Shown: one piece after another, positions 43,970 to 52,891 of the stretch
Numbering within the stretch: the stretch's first letter is position 1
Layout: each line of letters opens with the position of its first letter
From: CAWBLP01 sp963721065
Lineage (GTDB): Bacteria; Pseudomonadota; Alphaproteobacteria; Acetobacterales; Acetobacteraceae
Assembly: GCA_963721065.1 (NCBI GenBank)
Contig: CAVRHO010000001.1
Location: 682,001 to 746,000 of the forward strand
Reading direction: 5' to 3'
DNA length: 64,000 bases
Position numbers and translations under genes: made by a program
Notes under the pieces: model-generated
The model's database searches: none
Told to the model about the DNA's origin: nothing
The model's input: only the letters and a program-made list of their open reading frames with translations

Positions 43970-44593
43970 AGGCTTTTAACACGGAGCACGCGGAGAACCA
44001 CGGAGGGCCACGGAGATATCGTGTCACGACACAGCGCCGGAACGCATCGTGTTGCAACCGGAATGTCATACCAGCCAGTGCAATCACCGACTCTCGATTA
44101 CTGGCCCAACCGTCGTGGCGGGCGCAGGTTCGCCACCCACGACCTTAATGATGGCAACAGCGAAATCCGCGGATGGCCGGCCTTCGGGCCGGTAATCCGA
44201 TTCCGCTTCCGTCGTGACGAGAGGCAATTGACGGCATGACGTACCACGACGTGGTACGTTACGCTGGTGGCTATTCCTGCCATGACCGGAGCGGGGCTGG
44301 ATTACAGTCACCTCCGCCAACCATGGGCTGAATGCCCGCCCGAGTGTCAGACGATGTGCGGGCTGGTATCCGACAGACAGACAGTCCGGGGCGCCGGTCC
44401 CATTTTGAAAAACACTGTTTCTATCTGCGACGCGAGTGCCGGCGCGAACGGCCACTGGCACCACTGCGCCTGCGCCCGCTACCGGGGATCCTGCGTCCCG
44501 CACCAGGGATGCTGATCCGCCGGTCCCGCAAGCGACCTCCAAAGGCTCCGTGGCCCTCCGTGGCCCTTCGCGTGCTCCGTGTTGAAAGCTTAA
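43970..44593. mobile_element. non-coding element bounded by cacggag-type inverted repeats
   Basis: The left end 43972-44014 (ttttaacacggagcacgcgg...ggagggccacggag) matches the reverse complement of 44546-44590 (tttcaacacggagcacgcga...ggagggccacggag) with few mismatches. The 530 bp interior has no credible gene. It contains decayed dispersed repeats (44077-44200 and about 44290-44375) and a perfect 21 bp palindrome at 44239-44259. The design mirrors the element at 23955-24612. Confidence 0.55.
44239..44259. repeat. perfect 21 bp palindrome
   Basis: ACGTACCACG-A-CGTGGTACGT reads identically on both strands around a central base. It is inside the inverted-repeat element and away from any gene start, so an operator role is unlikely; it may be a cruciform or a protein site belonging to the element. 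Confidence 0.8.
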
Positions 44594-44696
44594 CCGGCCC
44601 TGAAGCGCCACAAACCGTGCGGCGCCCCTCCGGATCCCGCTTGTCGCACCCCTGCGGCCCCCCGATCTTTCGTGGTCACCCCCCGGGCGATCACGC

Positions 44697-45452
44697 TTAA
44701 CCGCCCGCAGGCCGGTTGGCCCGAAGAAACGTGCGGATATGACGCACCGCCAGAGGGATACGCTCCTTCGGCTCCTTCCACGGATACAGGCTGACCTGCG
44801 CGTTCGGCGCCAGCATCGCGGATTCCATCGCCACGGCGTAGGGGTGCGCCGGGACGTCGTCCGGCAGCACCAGGATCGGCGTCCGGCACTGGCGCACGAA
44901 GTCGCGGCTCACCGTGAACACGAAGTCGGCCCGGGCGCGGTACATGTTGGTCAGGAACGCCTCGACCATCTGCATGGTGATATCGGGGCGGCGCTCGCAC
45001 AGCGGCGGGCCCCAGCCCTTGATGTTGTTCTGGAAGAACAGGTCCGGCGCCTCCGGGCGAAATCCGCTCGGCTGCGCCAGGACCGCCGCCACCACACGGT
45101 CCGGCGCCCGGCGCAGCAGGTTCCAGATGAACGGACCGCCGATGCAGAATCCCAGCACCAGGAATTTGTCGATGCCCAGGTGGTCCATCAGGCCGAGCTG
45201 ATCGTCGGTGTAGGCGTCCCAGGTGCGGTCGATCTCCAGCGGGCCGGAGGAGTCGCCGCCATTGGCGTTGCGCAGGTCGGCGGCGATGCAGCGGTATTCG
45301 TTGCTGAATTCGGTGAAGGTGTTGAATGGGCCCTTCTCGGTGGCGAAGGGAATGGTGGAATTCAGCCCGCCGCCGGGAATGATCATCAGCGGGAAGCCGG
45401 AGCCGGACTCTTCGTAATGGATACGGACGTCGCCGCGTGCGTAGGTGGGCAT
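44697..45452 (-). CDS. alpha/beta hydrolase with cysteine at the nucleophile elbow
   Basis: A 251-residue hydrolase. Seen: GFPLMIIPGGGLNSTIPF (oxyanion region), CIAADLRNANGGDSSGPLEIDRTWDAYTDDQLGLMDHLGIDKFLVLGFCIGGPFIWNLL with GFCIGG where serine hydrolases have GxSxG, and a late LVLPDDVPAHPYAVAMES. The Cys nucleophile recalls dienelactone hydrolase (GYCLGG), but the fold order is that of ordinary alpha/beta hydrolases. The final catalytic histidine is probably in LAVRHIRTFLRA. The ATG at 45452 is chosen; function unknown. Confidence 0.82.
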   Translation of the reverse strand: MPTYARGDVRIHYEESGSGFPLMIIPGGGLNSTIPFATEKGPFNTFTEFSNEYRCIAADLRNANGGDSSGPLEIDRTWDAYTDDQLGLMDHLGIDKFLVLGFCIGGPFIWNLLRRAPDRVVAAVLAQPSGFRPEAPDLFFQNNIKGWGPPLCERRPDITMQMVEAFLTNMYRARADFVFTVSRDFVRQCRTPILVLPDDVPAHPYAVAMESAMLAPNAQVSLYPWKEPKERIPLAVRHIRTFLRANRPAGG

Positions 45453-45834
45453 GGCGGTTTTCCTCCCCGGATGTGACGGTCCGCATCGGTCGGCACCGGG
45501 GGCGGCCGACGCGGGCAGCACTTGGGTGGAAGCCTACGCGCGCTGCCGGGGAAGCGGAATAGCCGCCTGGCCTTGGATGCGGCTTGTTGCGGACCGCCAG
45601 GCTTTGAGCTGCGGCACCGTTTCGGAGCGCCCGGGTTCGGGGTGCGGCGCCGTTCCGGACTGCCTGGCATTGAGCTGCGGCACCGTTCCGGAGCGCCGTT
45701 CTGCGCCGTCCGGACTGCCGGCGAGTGCGGATGCCGGACGAACGCACGGCAGTGCCGCCCGGCCGCCCCCAACCACGAAATTCCCTTCCGCCACGTCCTC
45801 TCGCTTTGGGGCGCCGCCATCCTATAACCGCGGC
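45453..45834. other. 382 bp spacer with degenerate repeats
   Basis: Imperfect tandem units of tgagctgcggcaccgttccggagcgcc type fill about 45598-45740 between divergent hydrolase and PdeM genes. No gene was recognised. Confidence 0.6.
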
Positions 45835-46524
45835 ATGACCGCCGCCCCCCTCCACCTCGCCGGCGAGCGCCTGATGCTCGACCCCGCCGGCGCCCTGTTC
45901 TGGCCCGCCACCGGACTGCTCGCCGTTTCCGACCTGCACCTGGAGAAAGGCTCCGCCTTCGCCCGCAAGGGCATGCTGCTGCCGCCCTGGGACACGCACG
46001 CGACGCTGGAACGCCTGGCGCTGTTGCTGCGCCGCTACCAGCCGCGCATCGTGCTGGCGCTGGGCGATTCCTTCCACGACGCCGAGGGCGCCACCCGCCT
46101 GCCGCGCGGGGAATTCGCCCGCCTGCAGGCCATGACCCAGGCCCACCGTTTCATCTGGGTGCTGGGCAACCACGACCCGGCGCCACCCGCTGGATTGGGC
46201 GGCGAGTCCGTGCCCGTCTTCGAGACCACCACGCTGATCTTCCGCCACCACGCCATCGCCCGGGCGGAAACCGGCGAGATCAGCGGCCATTTCCACCCGA
46301 AAGCGGCGGTACCGGCGCGTGGCGGCTCGGTGTCCCGCCCCTGCTTCGTGGCCGACGCCAGGCGGCTGATGCTGCCGGCTTTCGGCGCCTACACCGGCGG
46401 CCTGGACGTGCGTGACCCCGCAATCGCCCGCCTTTTCCCCCGTGGCGCGCGGGTGTTCCTGCTGGGCAAGGAGCGGCTGTTCAGCTTCACCCTCGGCGCC
46501 CTGCGGCGGGAACCGATCGGCTGA
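45835..46524 (+). CDS. pdeM: ligase-associated DNA damage response endonuclease PdeM
   Basis: A 229-residue calcineurin-like metallophosphoesterase. Seen: GLLAVSDLHLEKGSAFARKG (DxH), IVLALGDSFHDAEGATRL (GDxxHD), FIWVLGNHDPAPP (GNHD), and EISGHFHPKAAVPARGG (GHxH), in the order and spacing of the PdeM group. In other alphaproteobacteria the gene adjoins the ligase, helicase and exonuclease genes. Here it is 3.2 kb from the exonuclease, with the dehydrogenase and hydrolase genes between. The molecular role in repair is inferred from that association. Confidence 0.9.
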   Translation: MTAAPLHLAGERLMLDPAGALFWPATGLLAVSDLHLEKGSAFARKGMLLPPWDTHATLERLALLLRRYQPRIVLALGDSFHDAEGATRLPRGEFARLQAMTQAHRFIWVLGNHDPAPPAGLGGESVPVFETTTLIFRHHAIARAETGEISGHFHPKAAVPARGGSVSRPCFVADARRLMLPAFGAYTGGLDVRDPAIARLFPRGARVFLLGKERLFSFTLGALRREPIG

Positions 46525-46552
46525 TATCACGCCGGATCAGGACCGGCTGCCG

Positions 46553-47338
46553 CTACGCCTTCCGCGGCGGCAGCGCCTGGATCGGCTCCGGCGCGTCGAT
46601 CAGCGGATCCAACTGGAAACGCGCCCGCAACGCCGCGGCGTCCGTGACCTGCACGATGTCGCCGGTGATCCGCAGCCCGAAGCGCGACATGCTGCCCAGC
46701 GTGCGCGAGAACGTCTCCCGCGTCATGCCCAACTGCCAGGCGATCCGCCGCTTCTCCATCGGCAGCCGCACCACCGCGTCGGCCGGCCTGTCCTGCAACA
46801 GTCCAAGCAGGTAGCAGCCGACCCGCTCCTCGGCCGACCGCAGCTTCAGCCCCTTCACCAGCTTCACCTGCCGGCGGAACTGCGCCGCCTGGCAGGCCAG
46901 CACCGCCAGGCACAGCGCGTGGTCGGACGCCACCGCGTCCCGGAACACCTTGGCGTGGATCAGCACCAGTTGCGCCTCCTCCTGCACGAAGGCACGCGCC
47001 AGGAACGGCTGCTGGTTCAGCACCGCCGCCGGCAGCAGCAGGTCGATCGGGCGCACGGTCTCGATCAGCGTCTCGTTGCGGCCGTGAATGGCCAGCAACT
47101 GGACCACACCCGACACCAGCAGTTTCGCGAAGCTCGGCGTTTCCGACTGCCGGAACAGCACGCTGCCGGTCGGCACCCGGTGCAGCACCGCCTGCTCGGC
47201 CAGCCGGTCGAGTGTCGCCTCCGGCACGTGCCGCAGCCACGGCGTGACCGCCAGCGCCTCGCGTGGGGAAGCCGGTTCGGCCGGTGCAATCGTCGATTCG
47301 TCATCCGCCGCCGCAGTGAAGGTGTCTGCTTCCGTCAT
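46553..47338 (-). CDS. Crp/Fnr-family transcriptional regulator divergent from narK
   Basis: A 261-residue regulator with an N-terminal cyclic-nucleotide-binding-like beta-roll (WLRHVPEATLDRLAEQAVLHRVPTGSVLFRQSE...FAKLLVSGVVQLL), a dimerisation helix, and a C-terminal winged helix. The recognition helix GMTRETFSRTLGSM keeps the E-x-x-S-R pattern of Fnr. The N-terminal cysteines that hold the oxygen-sensing [4Fe-4S] cluster in Fnr are absent from the first 100 residues, so it is more likely to sense nitric oxide, nitrite or redox in another way (inference). Divergence from narK with Fnr-like boxes in the spacer makes it the probable regulator of the nar operon. Confidence 0.87.
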   Translation of the reverse strand: MTEADTFTAAADDESTIAPAEPASPREALAVTPWLRHVPEATLDRLAEQAVLHRVPTGSVLFRQSETPSFAKLLVSGVVQLLAIHGRNETLIETVRPIDLLLPAAVLNQQPFLARAFVQEEAQLVLIHAKVFRDAVASDHALCLAVLACQAAQFRRQVKLVKGLKLRSAEERVGCYLLGLLQDRPADAVVRLPMEKRRIAWQLGMTRETFSRTLGSMSRFGLRITGDIVQVTDAAALRARFQLDPLIDAPEPIQALPPRKA

Positions 47339-47382
47339 GCCTGGTCGTCCTTTGCGAGCGCCGCCGGCAAGCCAACTCGCCC

Positions 47383-47440
47383 GTGATCCACATCACTCAA
47401 ACAAAGACGTTCCGTCACAGGGTGTGTTGATACAGGTCAA
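47383..47440. promoter_or_regulatory. two Fnr/Crp-like boxes in the regulator-narK spacer
   Basis: Box 1: GTGAT-CCAC-ATCAC at 47383-47396, a perfect 5+5 palindrome with a four-base spacer. Box 2: TTGAT-ACAG-GTCAA at 47427-47440, one mismatch from the Fnr consensus TTGAT-N4-ATCAA. Centres are 44 bp apart, four helical turns. Box 2 is about 155 bp from the narK start, box 1 about 45 bp from the regulator start. Confidence 0.65.
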
Positions 47441-47593
47441 TGCGCCTCCCCCGTCCGCTTCGCATCCTTCGCGTGACGATCGCGACAGCCCACCGGCCGG
47501 CCGCGGTCGCACCGGTTCATCGGGCTCTACCGCCGGCATCGCATGGTCCGCCGATGCCGTCACCGGAGACGCCCGCTGCAAGGAGACCCAATC

Positions 47594-48931
47594 GTGGACG
47601 CAATAACTCCGGAGAAAGTGGCGCCCCCAACCGCCGCCGCGCTGGCGCAGAGCGGTTTGCAGGGCACCCCGCGCCAGGGCCTGATCATGGGCACCTGGGG
47701 CTTCTTCATCGGCTTCGCGGCCGTCGCGCTGTACGGGCCGGCCGCCCATGCGTTCCAGCAGTCGATGCAGTTGTCGCCGCTGATGGTCGGCCTGCTGGTC
47801 GCCGCGCCGCAGCTCACCGGCTCCCTGCTGCGCATTCCGTTCGGCGCCTGGGTGGACAGCGTCGGCGGCCGGCTGCCGATGCTGACGCTGTTCGGCATCT
47901 CCATCGTCGGCATGTGGGGGCTGGTGTTCATTCTGGTCACTGTGCCGCATGTTACCGCCGCGCTCTACCCGGTGATCCTGCTGTTCGGTTTCATGAGCGG
48001 GTGTGGCGTCGCCTCCTTCTCGGTGGGCATCCCGCAGGTGTCCTACTGGTATCCGCGCAACCGGCAAGGCACGGCGCTGGGCGCCTATGGCGGCATCGGC
48101 AACCTGGCCCCCGGCCTGTTCACCCTGGTCCTGCCCTTCGCCATCGCCGCGCTCGGCCTCGCCGGGTCCTACCTGGCCTGGCTGGCGTTCCTGCTGATCG
48201 GCACCGGCATCTACGGCTGGCTGGCGAAGGACGCCTATTACTTCCAGTTGCGTGCCCGCGACGTGCCGGTCGATGAGGCACGGGCGATCGCCGAACGCAA
48301 CGGGCAGGAGCTGTTCCCCCGCGGCTCCGTCTGGGGTGCGCTGGCCATGGCGGCCGAGGAAACCCGCACCTGGGGCCTGGTCTATCTGTACTTCGTCTCC
48401 TTCGGCGGCTTCCTGGCGCTGACCGCCTGGTTCCCGACCTACTGGGTGAACCTGCACCACTTCAGCATCACCCAGGCAGGCATCCTGGGCGGCGTCGGCT
48501 TCTCCCTGCTGGCCGCGGTGTCCCGCGTCGGCGGCGGCTCGCTGGCCGAAAAGCTGGGCGGCGAGATCATGGCCGCCATCTCCTTCACCATCGTGCTGAT
48601 CGGTGCGGCCGCGCTGACCGCGGTGACCTCCTTCGGCATCAACCTGGCGGGTGAACTGGCGATCGCGCTGGGCATGGGCCTGGGCAACGCCGCGGTGTTC
48701 AAGATGGTGCCGAAATACGTGCCGCACGCGGTGGGCGGTGCCTCCGGCCTGGTCGGCGGCCTGGGTGCCCTGGGCGGCTTCGTGATCCCGCCGGTGCTGG
48801 GCCTGTTCGCCGGTGCGCTGGGCAGCCAGGGCTACTCGGGCGGGTTCTTCACCTACGTGGTGCTGGCCGCCGCGGCGATCCTGGTTTCGATCGGTTTCAT
48901 CCGCACCCGCCACCGCGTGGTGGCTGAGTAA
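47594..48931 (+). CDS. narK: nitrate/nitrite transporter NarK
   Basis: A 445-residue MFS transporter of the nitrate-nitrite porter family with about 12 helices. Seen: MGTWGFFIGFAAVALYGPAAHAF (TM1), the loop motif IPFGAWVDSVGGRLPML, the first nitrate signature ALGAYGGIGNLAPGLFTL in TM5 and the second ALGMGLGNAAVFKMVPKYVP in TM11. GTG start with AAGGAG eight bases upstream; the ATG 51 bp further upstream has no such site. It supplies nitrate to, or removes nitrite from, the reductase; the stop is 14 bp before narG. Confidence 0.92.
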   Translation: MDAITPEKVAPPTAAALAQSGLQGTPRQGLIMGTWGFFIGFAAVALYGPAAHAFQQSMQLSPLMVGLLVAAPQLTGSLLRIPFGAWVDSVGGRLPMLTLFGISIVGMWGLVFILVTVPHVTAALYPVILLFGFMSGCGVASFSVGIPQVSYWYPRNRQGTALGAYGGIGNLAPGLFTLVLPFAIAALGLAGSYLAWLAFLLIGTGIYGWLAKDAYYFQLRARDVPVDEARAIAERNGQELFPRGSVWGALAMAAEETRTWGLVYLYFVSFGGFLALTAWFPTYWVNLHHFSITQAGILGGVGFSLLAAVSRVGGGSLAEKLGGEIMAAISFTIVLIGAAALTAVTSFGINLAGELAIALGMGLGNAAVFKMVPKYVPHAVGGASGLVGGLGALGGFVIPPVLGLFAGALGSQGYSGGFFTYVVLAAAAILVSIGFIRTRHRVVAE

Positions 48932-48945
48932 AGGGAGCGCGTGCG

Positions 48946-51900
48946 ATGAGCCACTTTCTTGATCGCCTGACCTTCTTCCGCAAGACGGTGGACAGCTTCG
49001 CCGACAACCACGGCGTGGTGACCAACGAGGACCGGCAGTGGGAGGACGCGTACCGCAAGCGCTGGCAGCACGACAAGATCGTGCGCTCCACGCACGGCGT
49101 GAACTGCACCGGCTCCTGCTCGTGGAAGATCTACGTGAAGGGCGGCATCGTCACCTGGGAGACGCAGCAGACCGACTACCCGCGCACCCGGCCCGACATG
49201 CCGAACCACGAGCCGCGGGGCTGCTCGCGCGGGGCCAGCTACTCCTGGTACCTGTATTCGGGAAACCGGGTGAAGCACCCGATGGTGCGCAGCCGCCTGT
49301 TGCGGCTGTGGCGGGAGGCACGGGCGGTCCGCACGCCCGTCGCCGCCTGGGCCTCGATCGTCGAGGACGCCGACAAGCGCGCCAGCTACACCAGCCGGCG
49401 CGGCCTGGGCGGCCTGGTGCGCGCCGGTTGGGACGAGGTGAACGAGATCATCGCCGCCGCCAACGCCTATACGGTGAAGACCTATGGGCCGGACCGGGTG
49501 ATCGGGTTCTCGCCGATCCCGGCGATGTCGATGGTCAGCTACGCCGCCGGGTCCCGCTACCTGTCGCTGCTGGGTGGCGTGTGCATGAGCTTCTACGACT
49601 GGTACTGCGACCTGCCGCCCGCCAGCCCGATGACCTGGGGCGAGCAGACCGACGTGCCGGAAAGCGCCGACTGGTACAACGCCGGCTTCCTGATGCTGTG
49701 GGGATCGAACGTCCCGCAGACCCGCACGCCGGATGCGCACTTCTATACCGAGGTCCGCTACAAGGGCACCAAGAGCGTCGTCGTCTCCCCGGATTATGCC
49801 GAGGCGACCAAGTTCGCCGATCTGTGGTTGCATCCGAAACAGGGCACCGACGCGGCGCTGTCGCTGGCGATCGGCCACGTGATCCTGCGGGAGTTCTACC
49901 TGACCCGCAGCGTGCCGTATTTCCAGGACTATGCGCGGCGCTACACCGACCTGCCGATGCTGGTGCGCCTGGTGCGGCAGGGCGACCACTACGTGGCGGA
50001 CCGGCTGCTGCGCACGAGTGACTTCGCCGACTCGCTGGGTGAATCCAACAACGCCGACTGGAAGACCGTGGCGCTGGACGAGGCCGGCAAGCCGGTGGCG
50101 CCGCGCGGCTCGGTGGGGTTCCGCTGGGGCGAGCAGGGCAAGTGGAACCTGGAGGCGAAGGAAAGCGGCGGCACGGATGTGTCACTGGCGCTGACGCAGG
50201 CGGGTGATGCGCCGACCGAGTCGGTTGCCTTCCCGTATTTCGGCGGCCAGGCGCCGCATGATTTCACCGCGACCGACCATCCGGAGGTGATCACCCGCAA
50301 CGTGCCGGTGCGCCGCCTGGCGCTGAAGGACGGCGAGACCCCGGTCGTGACCGTGTTCGACCTGCTGTGTGCGAATTACGGGCTGGACCGCGGCCTGGGC
50401 GGCGACAACGTCGCTGCGGACTACGAGGAGGACAAGCCGTTCACCCCGGCCTGGGCCGAGCGGGTGACGGGCGTGCCGCGGGCGCAGATCGTGCATGTGG
50501 CGCGGGAGTTCGCGTCGAATGCCGAGAAGACCAACGGGCGGTCGATGGTGATCCTCGGTGCGGGGCTGAACCACTGGTATCACATGGACATGGCCTATCG
50601 CGGGATCATCAACATGCTGGTCCTGTGTGGCTGCATCGGCCAGTCGGGTGGCGGCTGGTCGCACTATGTGGGGCAGGAGAAGCTGCGGCCGCAGACCGGC
50701 TGGCTGCCGGTTGCCTTCGCGCTGGACTGGAACCGTCCGCCGCGGCAGATGAACTCCACCTCGTTCTTCTATGCGCACACCGACCAGTGGCGGTACGAAA
50801 CGCTGGGCGTGTCGGAGATCCTGTCGCCGACGGCGCCGCCGGGTGACTGGAGCGGTTCGCTGATCGACTACAACGTGCGGGCCGAGCGGATGGGGTGGCT
50901 GCCGAGCGCGCCGCAGTTGAAGCAGAATCCGCTGACGATCGCGGGGAAGGCGAAGGCCGCGGGGCTGGAGGTGAAGGACTACGTCGCGCGTGCGCTTCGT
51001 GCTGGTGCTGGCGCGGGTGCCGGCGCCGGTGCCGGTGCCGGGCGGATGCGGGCGCCGATGCCGGTGCACGGAGTGGCGACGGCGCAGGGACGGCCCCCTC
51101 CGTCATGGCCGGCGAAGGCCGGCCATCCACGACTGGCGGCGGGAGACTCGGAGAAGACGTAGATGGCCGGCCTTCGCCGACCATGACGCCGGGGCGGCGA
51201 CGCGCCCGGCCGCAACGAGACCCTCGAACTCTCCTGCCACGATCCCGGACGATCCCGCGAACTGGCCGCGCAACATGTTCGTGTGGCGCTCCAACCTGCT
51301 GGGCTCCTCCGGCAAGGGCCACGAGTATTTCCTCAAGCACCTGCTGGGCACCAAGCACGGCGTGCTGGGCAAGGACCTGGGCGCGGAAGGCCGCGACAAG
51401 CCGCAGGACGTGGCGTGGCACGACCAGGCGCCGGAGGGAAAACTCGACCTGCTGGTCACGCTCGATTTCCGCATGTCCACCACCTGCGTGTACTCGGACA
51501 TCGTGCTGCCCACCGCGACGTGGTACGAGAAGAACGACCTCAACACGTCGGACATGCACCCGTTCATCCACCCGCTGTCGTCGGCGGTGGATCCGGCCTG
51601 GGAAGCCCGCTCCGACTGGGACATCTACAAAGGCATCGCCAAGGCCTTCTCCGACGTCGCCCCCGAGGTGCTCGGCCGTGAGACCGACGTGGTGCTGGCG
51701 CCGATCCAGCACGACACCGCCGGCGAACTCGCGCAACCATTCGACGTGAAGGACTGGCAGCGCGGCGAAACCGCGCCGATCCCGGGCCGCACCATGCCGA
51801 ACGTCGCCGTGGTGGAGCGCGACTATCCCAACCTCTACGCGCGCTTCACATCCGTCGGCCCGCTGATGGAAAAGCTGGGCAACGCCGGCAAGGGCATCGG

Positions 51901-52891
51901 CTGGAACACGCAGCACGAGATCGACCTGCTGCGCGGCCTGAACGGCACGGTGAAGGACGGCGCCGCGGCGGGCCAGCCCAGGCTGGACACCGACATCGAC
52001 GCGATCGAGGCGATCCTCAGCCTGGCGCCGGAAACCAACGGCGAAGTGGCGGTGAAGGCCTGGGAAGCCCTGGGCAAGACCACCGGCCGCGAACACGCGC
52101 ACCTGGCCCGGCCCAAGGAGGACGAGAAGATCCGCTTCCGCGACATCGTCGCCCAGCCGCGGAAGATCATCAGCTCCCCCACCTGGTCCGGCATCGAAAG
52201 CGAGAAGGTCTGCTACAACGCCGGCTATACCAACGTGCACGACCTGATCCCGTGGCGCACGCTGACCGGCCGTCAGCAGCTCTACCAGGACCATCTGTGG
52301 ATGCGCGCCTTCGGTGAGGCGCTGGTGACCTGGCGCCCGCCGGTGGACACCAAGGCGATCGCGCCGGTGCAGGGCAGGCACGGCAACGGCAACCCGGAGA
52401 TCGTGCTGAACTTCATCACCCCGCACCAGAAGTGGGGCATCCACAGCACGTATTCCGACAACCTGCTGATGCTGACGCTGAACCGCGGCGGCCCGGTGAT
52501 CTGGCTCAGCGAGGATGACGCGAAGCGCGCCAACATCGCCGACAACGACTGGGTGGAGGCGTACAACGCCAACGGCGCCCTGGTCGCCCGCGCGGTGGTG
52601 TCGCAGCGGGTCAACCCCGGCATGGTGCTGATGTACCACGCGCAGGAGAAGATCGTGAACGTGCCGGGCAGCGAGATCACCGGCCAGCGCGGCGGCATCC
52701 ACAACTCCGTCACGCGTGCGGTGCTGAAGCCGACGCACATGATCGGCGGCTACGCGCAGCAATCCTACGGTTTCAACTACTACGGCACGGTCGGTTCCAA
52801 CCGCGACGAGTTCATCGTCATCCGGCGCATGAACAAGGTCGACTGGCTGGACGAACCCGCGCCCGCTACCCGGCTGGAGGCCGCAGAATGA
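48946..52891 (+). pseudogene. narG: respiratory nitrate reductase alpha subunit, interrupted
   Basis: Molybdenum-bis-MGD catalytic subunit of NarGHI. The first frame (48946 to about 51005) has the FS0 cluster site STHGVNCTGSCSWKIYVKGG, GCSRGASYSWYLYSG, the Mo-ligand region LGGVCMSFYDWYCDLPPASP and RAERMGWLPSAPQLKQNPLTI. Homology then stops at DYVARALRAG. About 210 bp of glycine-alanine repeat and two inverted dispersed repeats follow, with stops TAG 51160 and TGA 51184. The same frame resumes as ETLELSCHDP at 51217, then one extra G at about 51247 shifts to DDPANWPRNMFVWRSNLLGS, which continues conserved to the stop at 52891. Without both lesions the product would be about 1,240 residues, normal for NarG. 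As read it cannot make a full protein. Confidence 0.92.
51102..51190. repeat. pair of inverted dispersed-repeat palindromes inside narG
   Basis: ATGGCCGGC-gaag-GCCGGCCAT (51105-51126) in minus orientation and ATGGCCGGC-cttc-GCCGACCAT (51163-51184) in plus orientation, separated by ccacgactggcggcgggagactcggagaagacgt. Preceded by an imperfect GGTGCC/GGCGCC run from 51001. Both match the intergenic family elsewhere in the window; here the element interrupts a conserved coding region. Confidence 0.85.

Noticed and set aside
43970..44593. A complete insertion sequence between the inverted ends
   Set aside because: No transposase frame or catalytic motif in the interior; only short GC-driven frames.
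46553..47338. Oxygen-sensing Fnr proper
   Set aside because: The N-terminal cysteines needed for the [4Fe-4S] cluster are absent, so it was called only at Crp/Fnr family level.
50990..52891. A separate gene starting at 50990 for the second half of narG
   Set aside because: The first 80 codons are repeat DNA; the rest is the continuation of NarG after a frameshift, with no ribosome site of its own.
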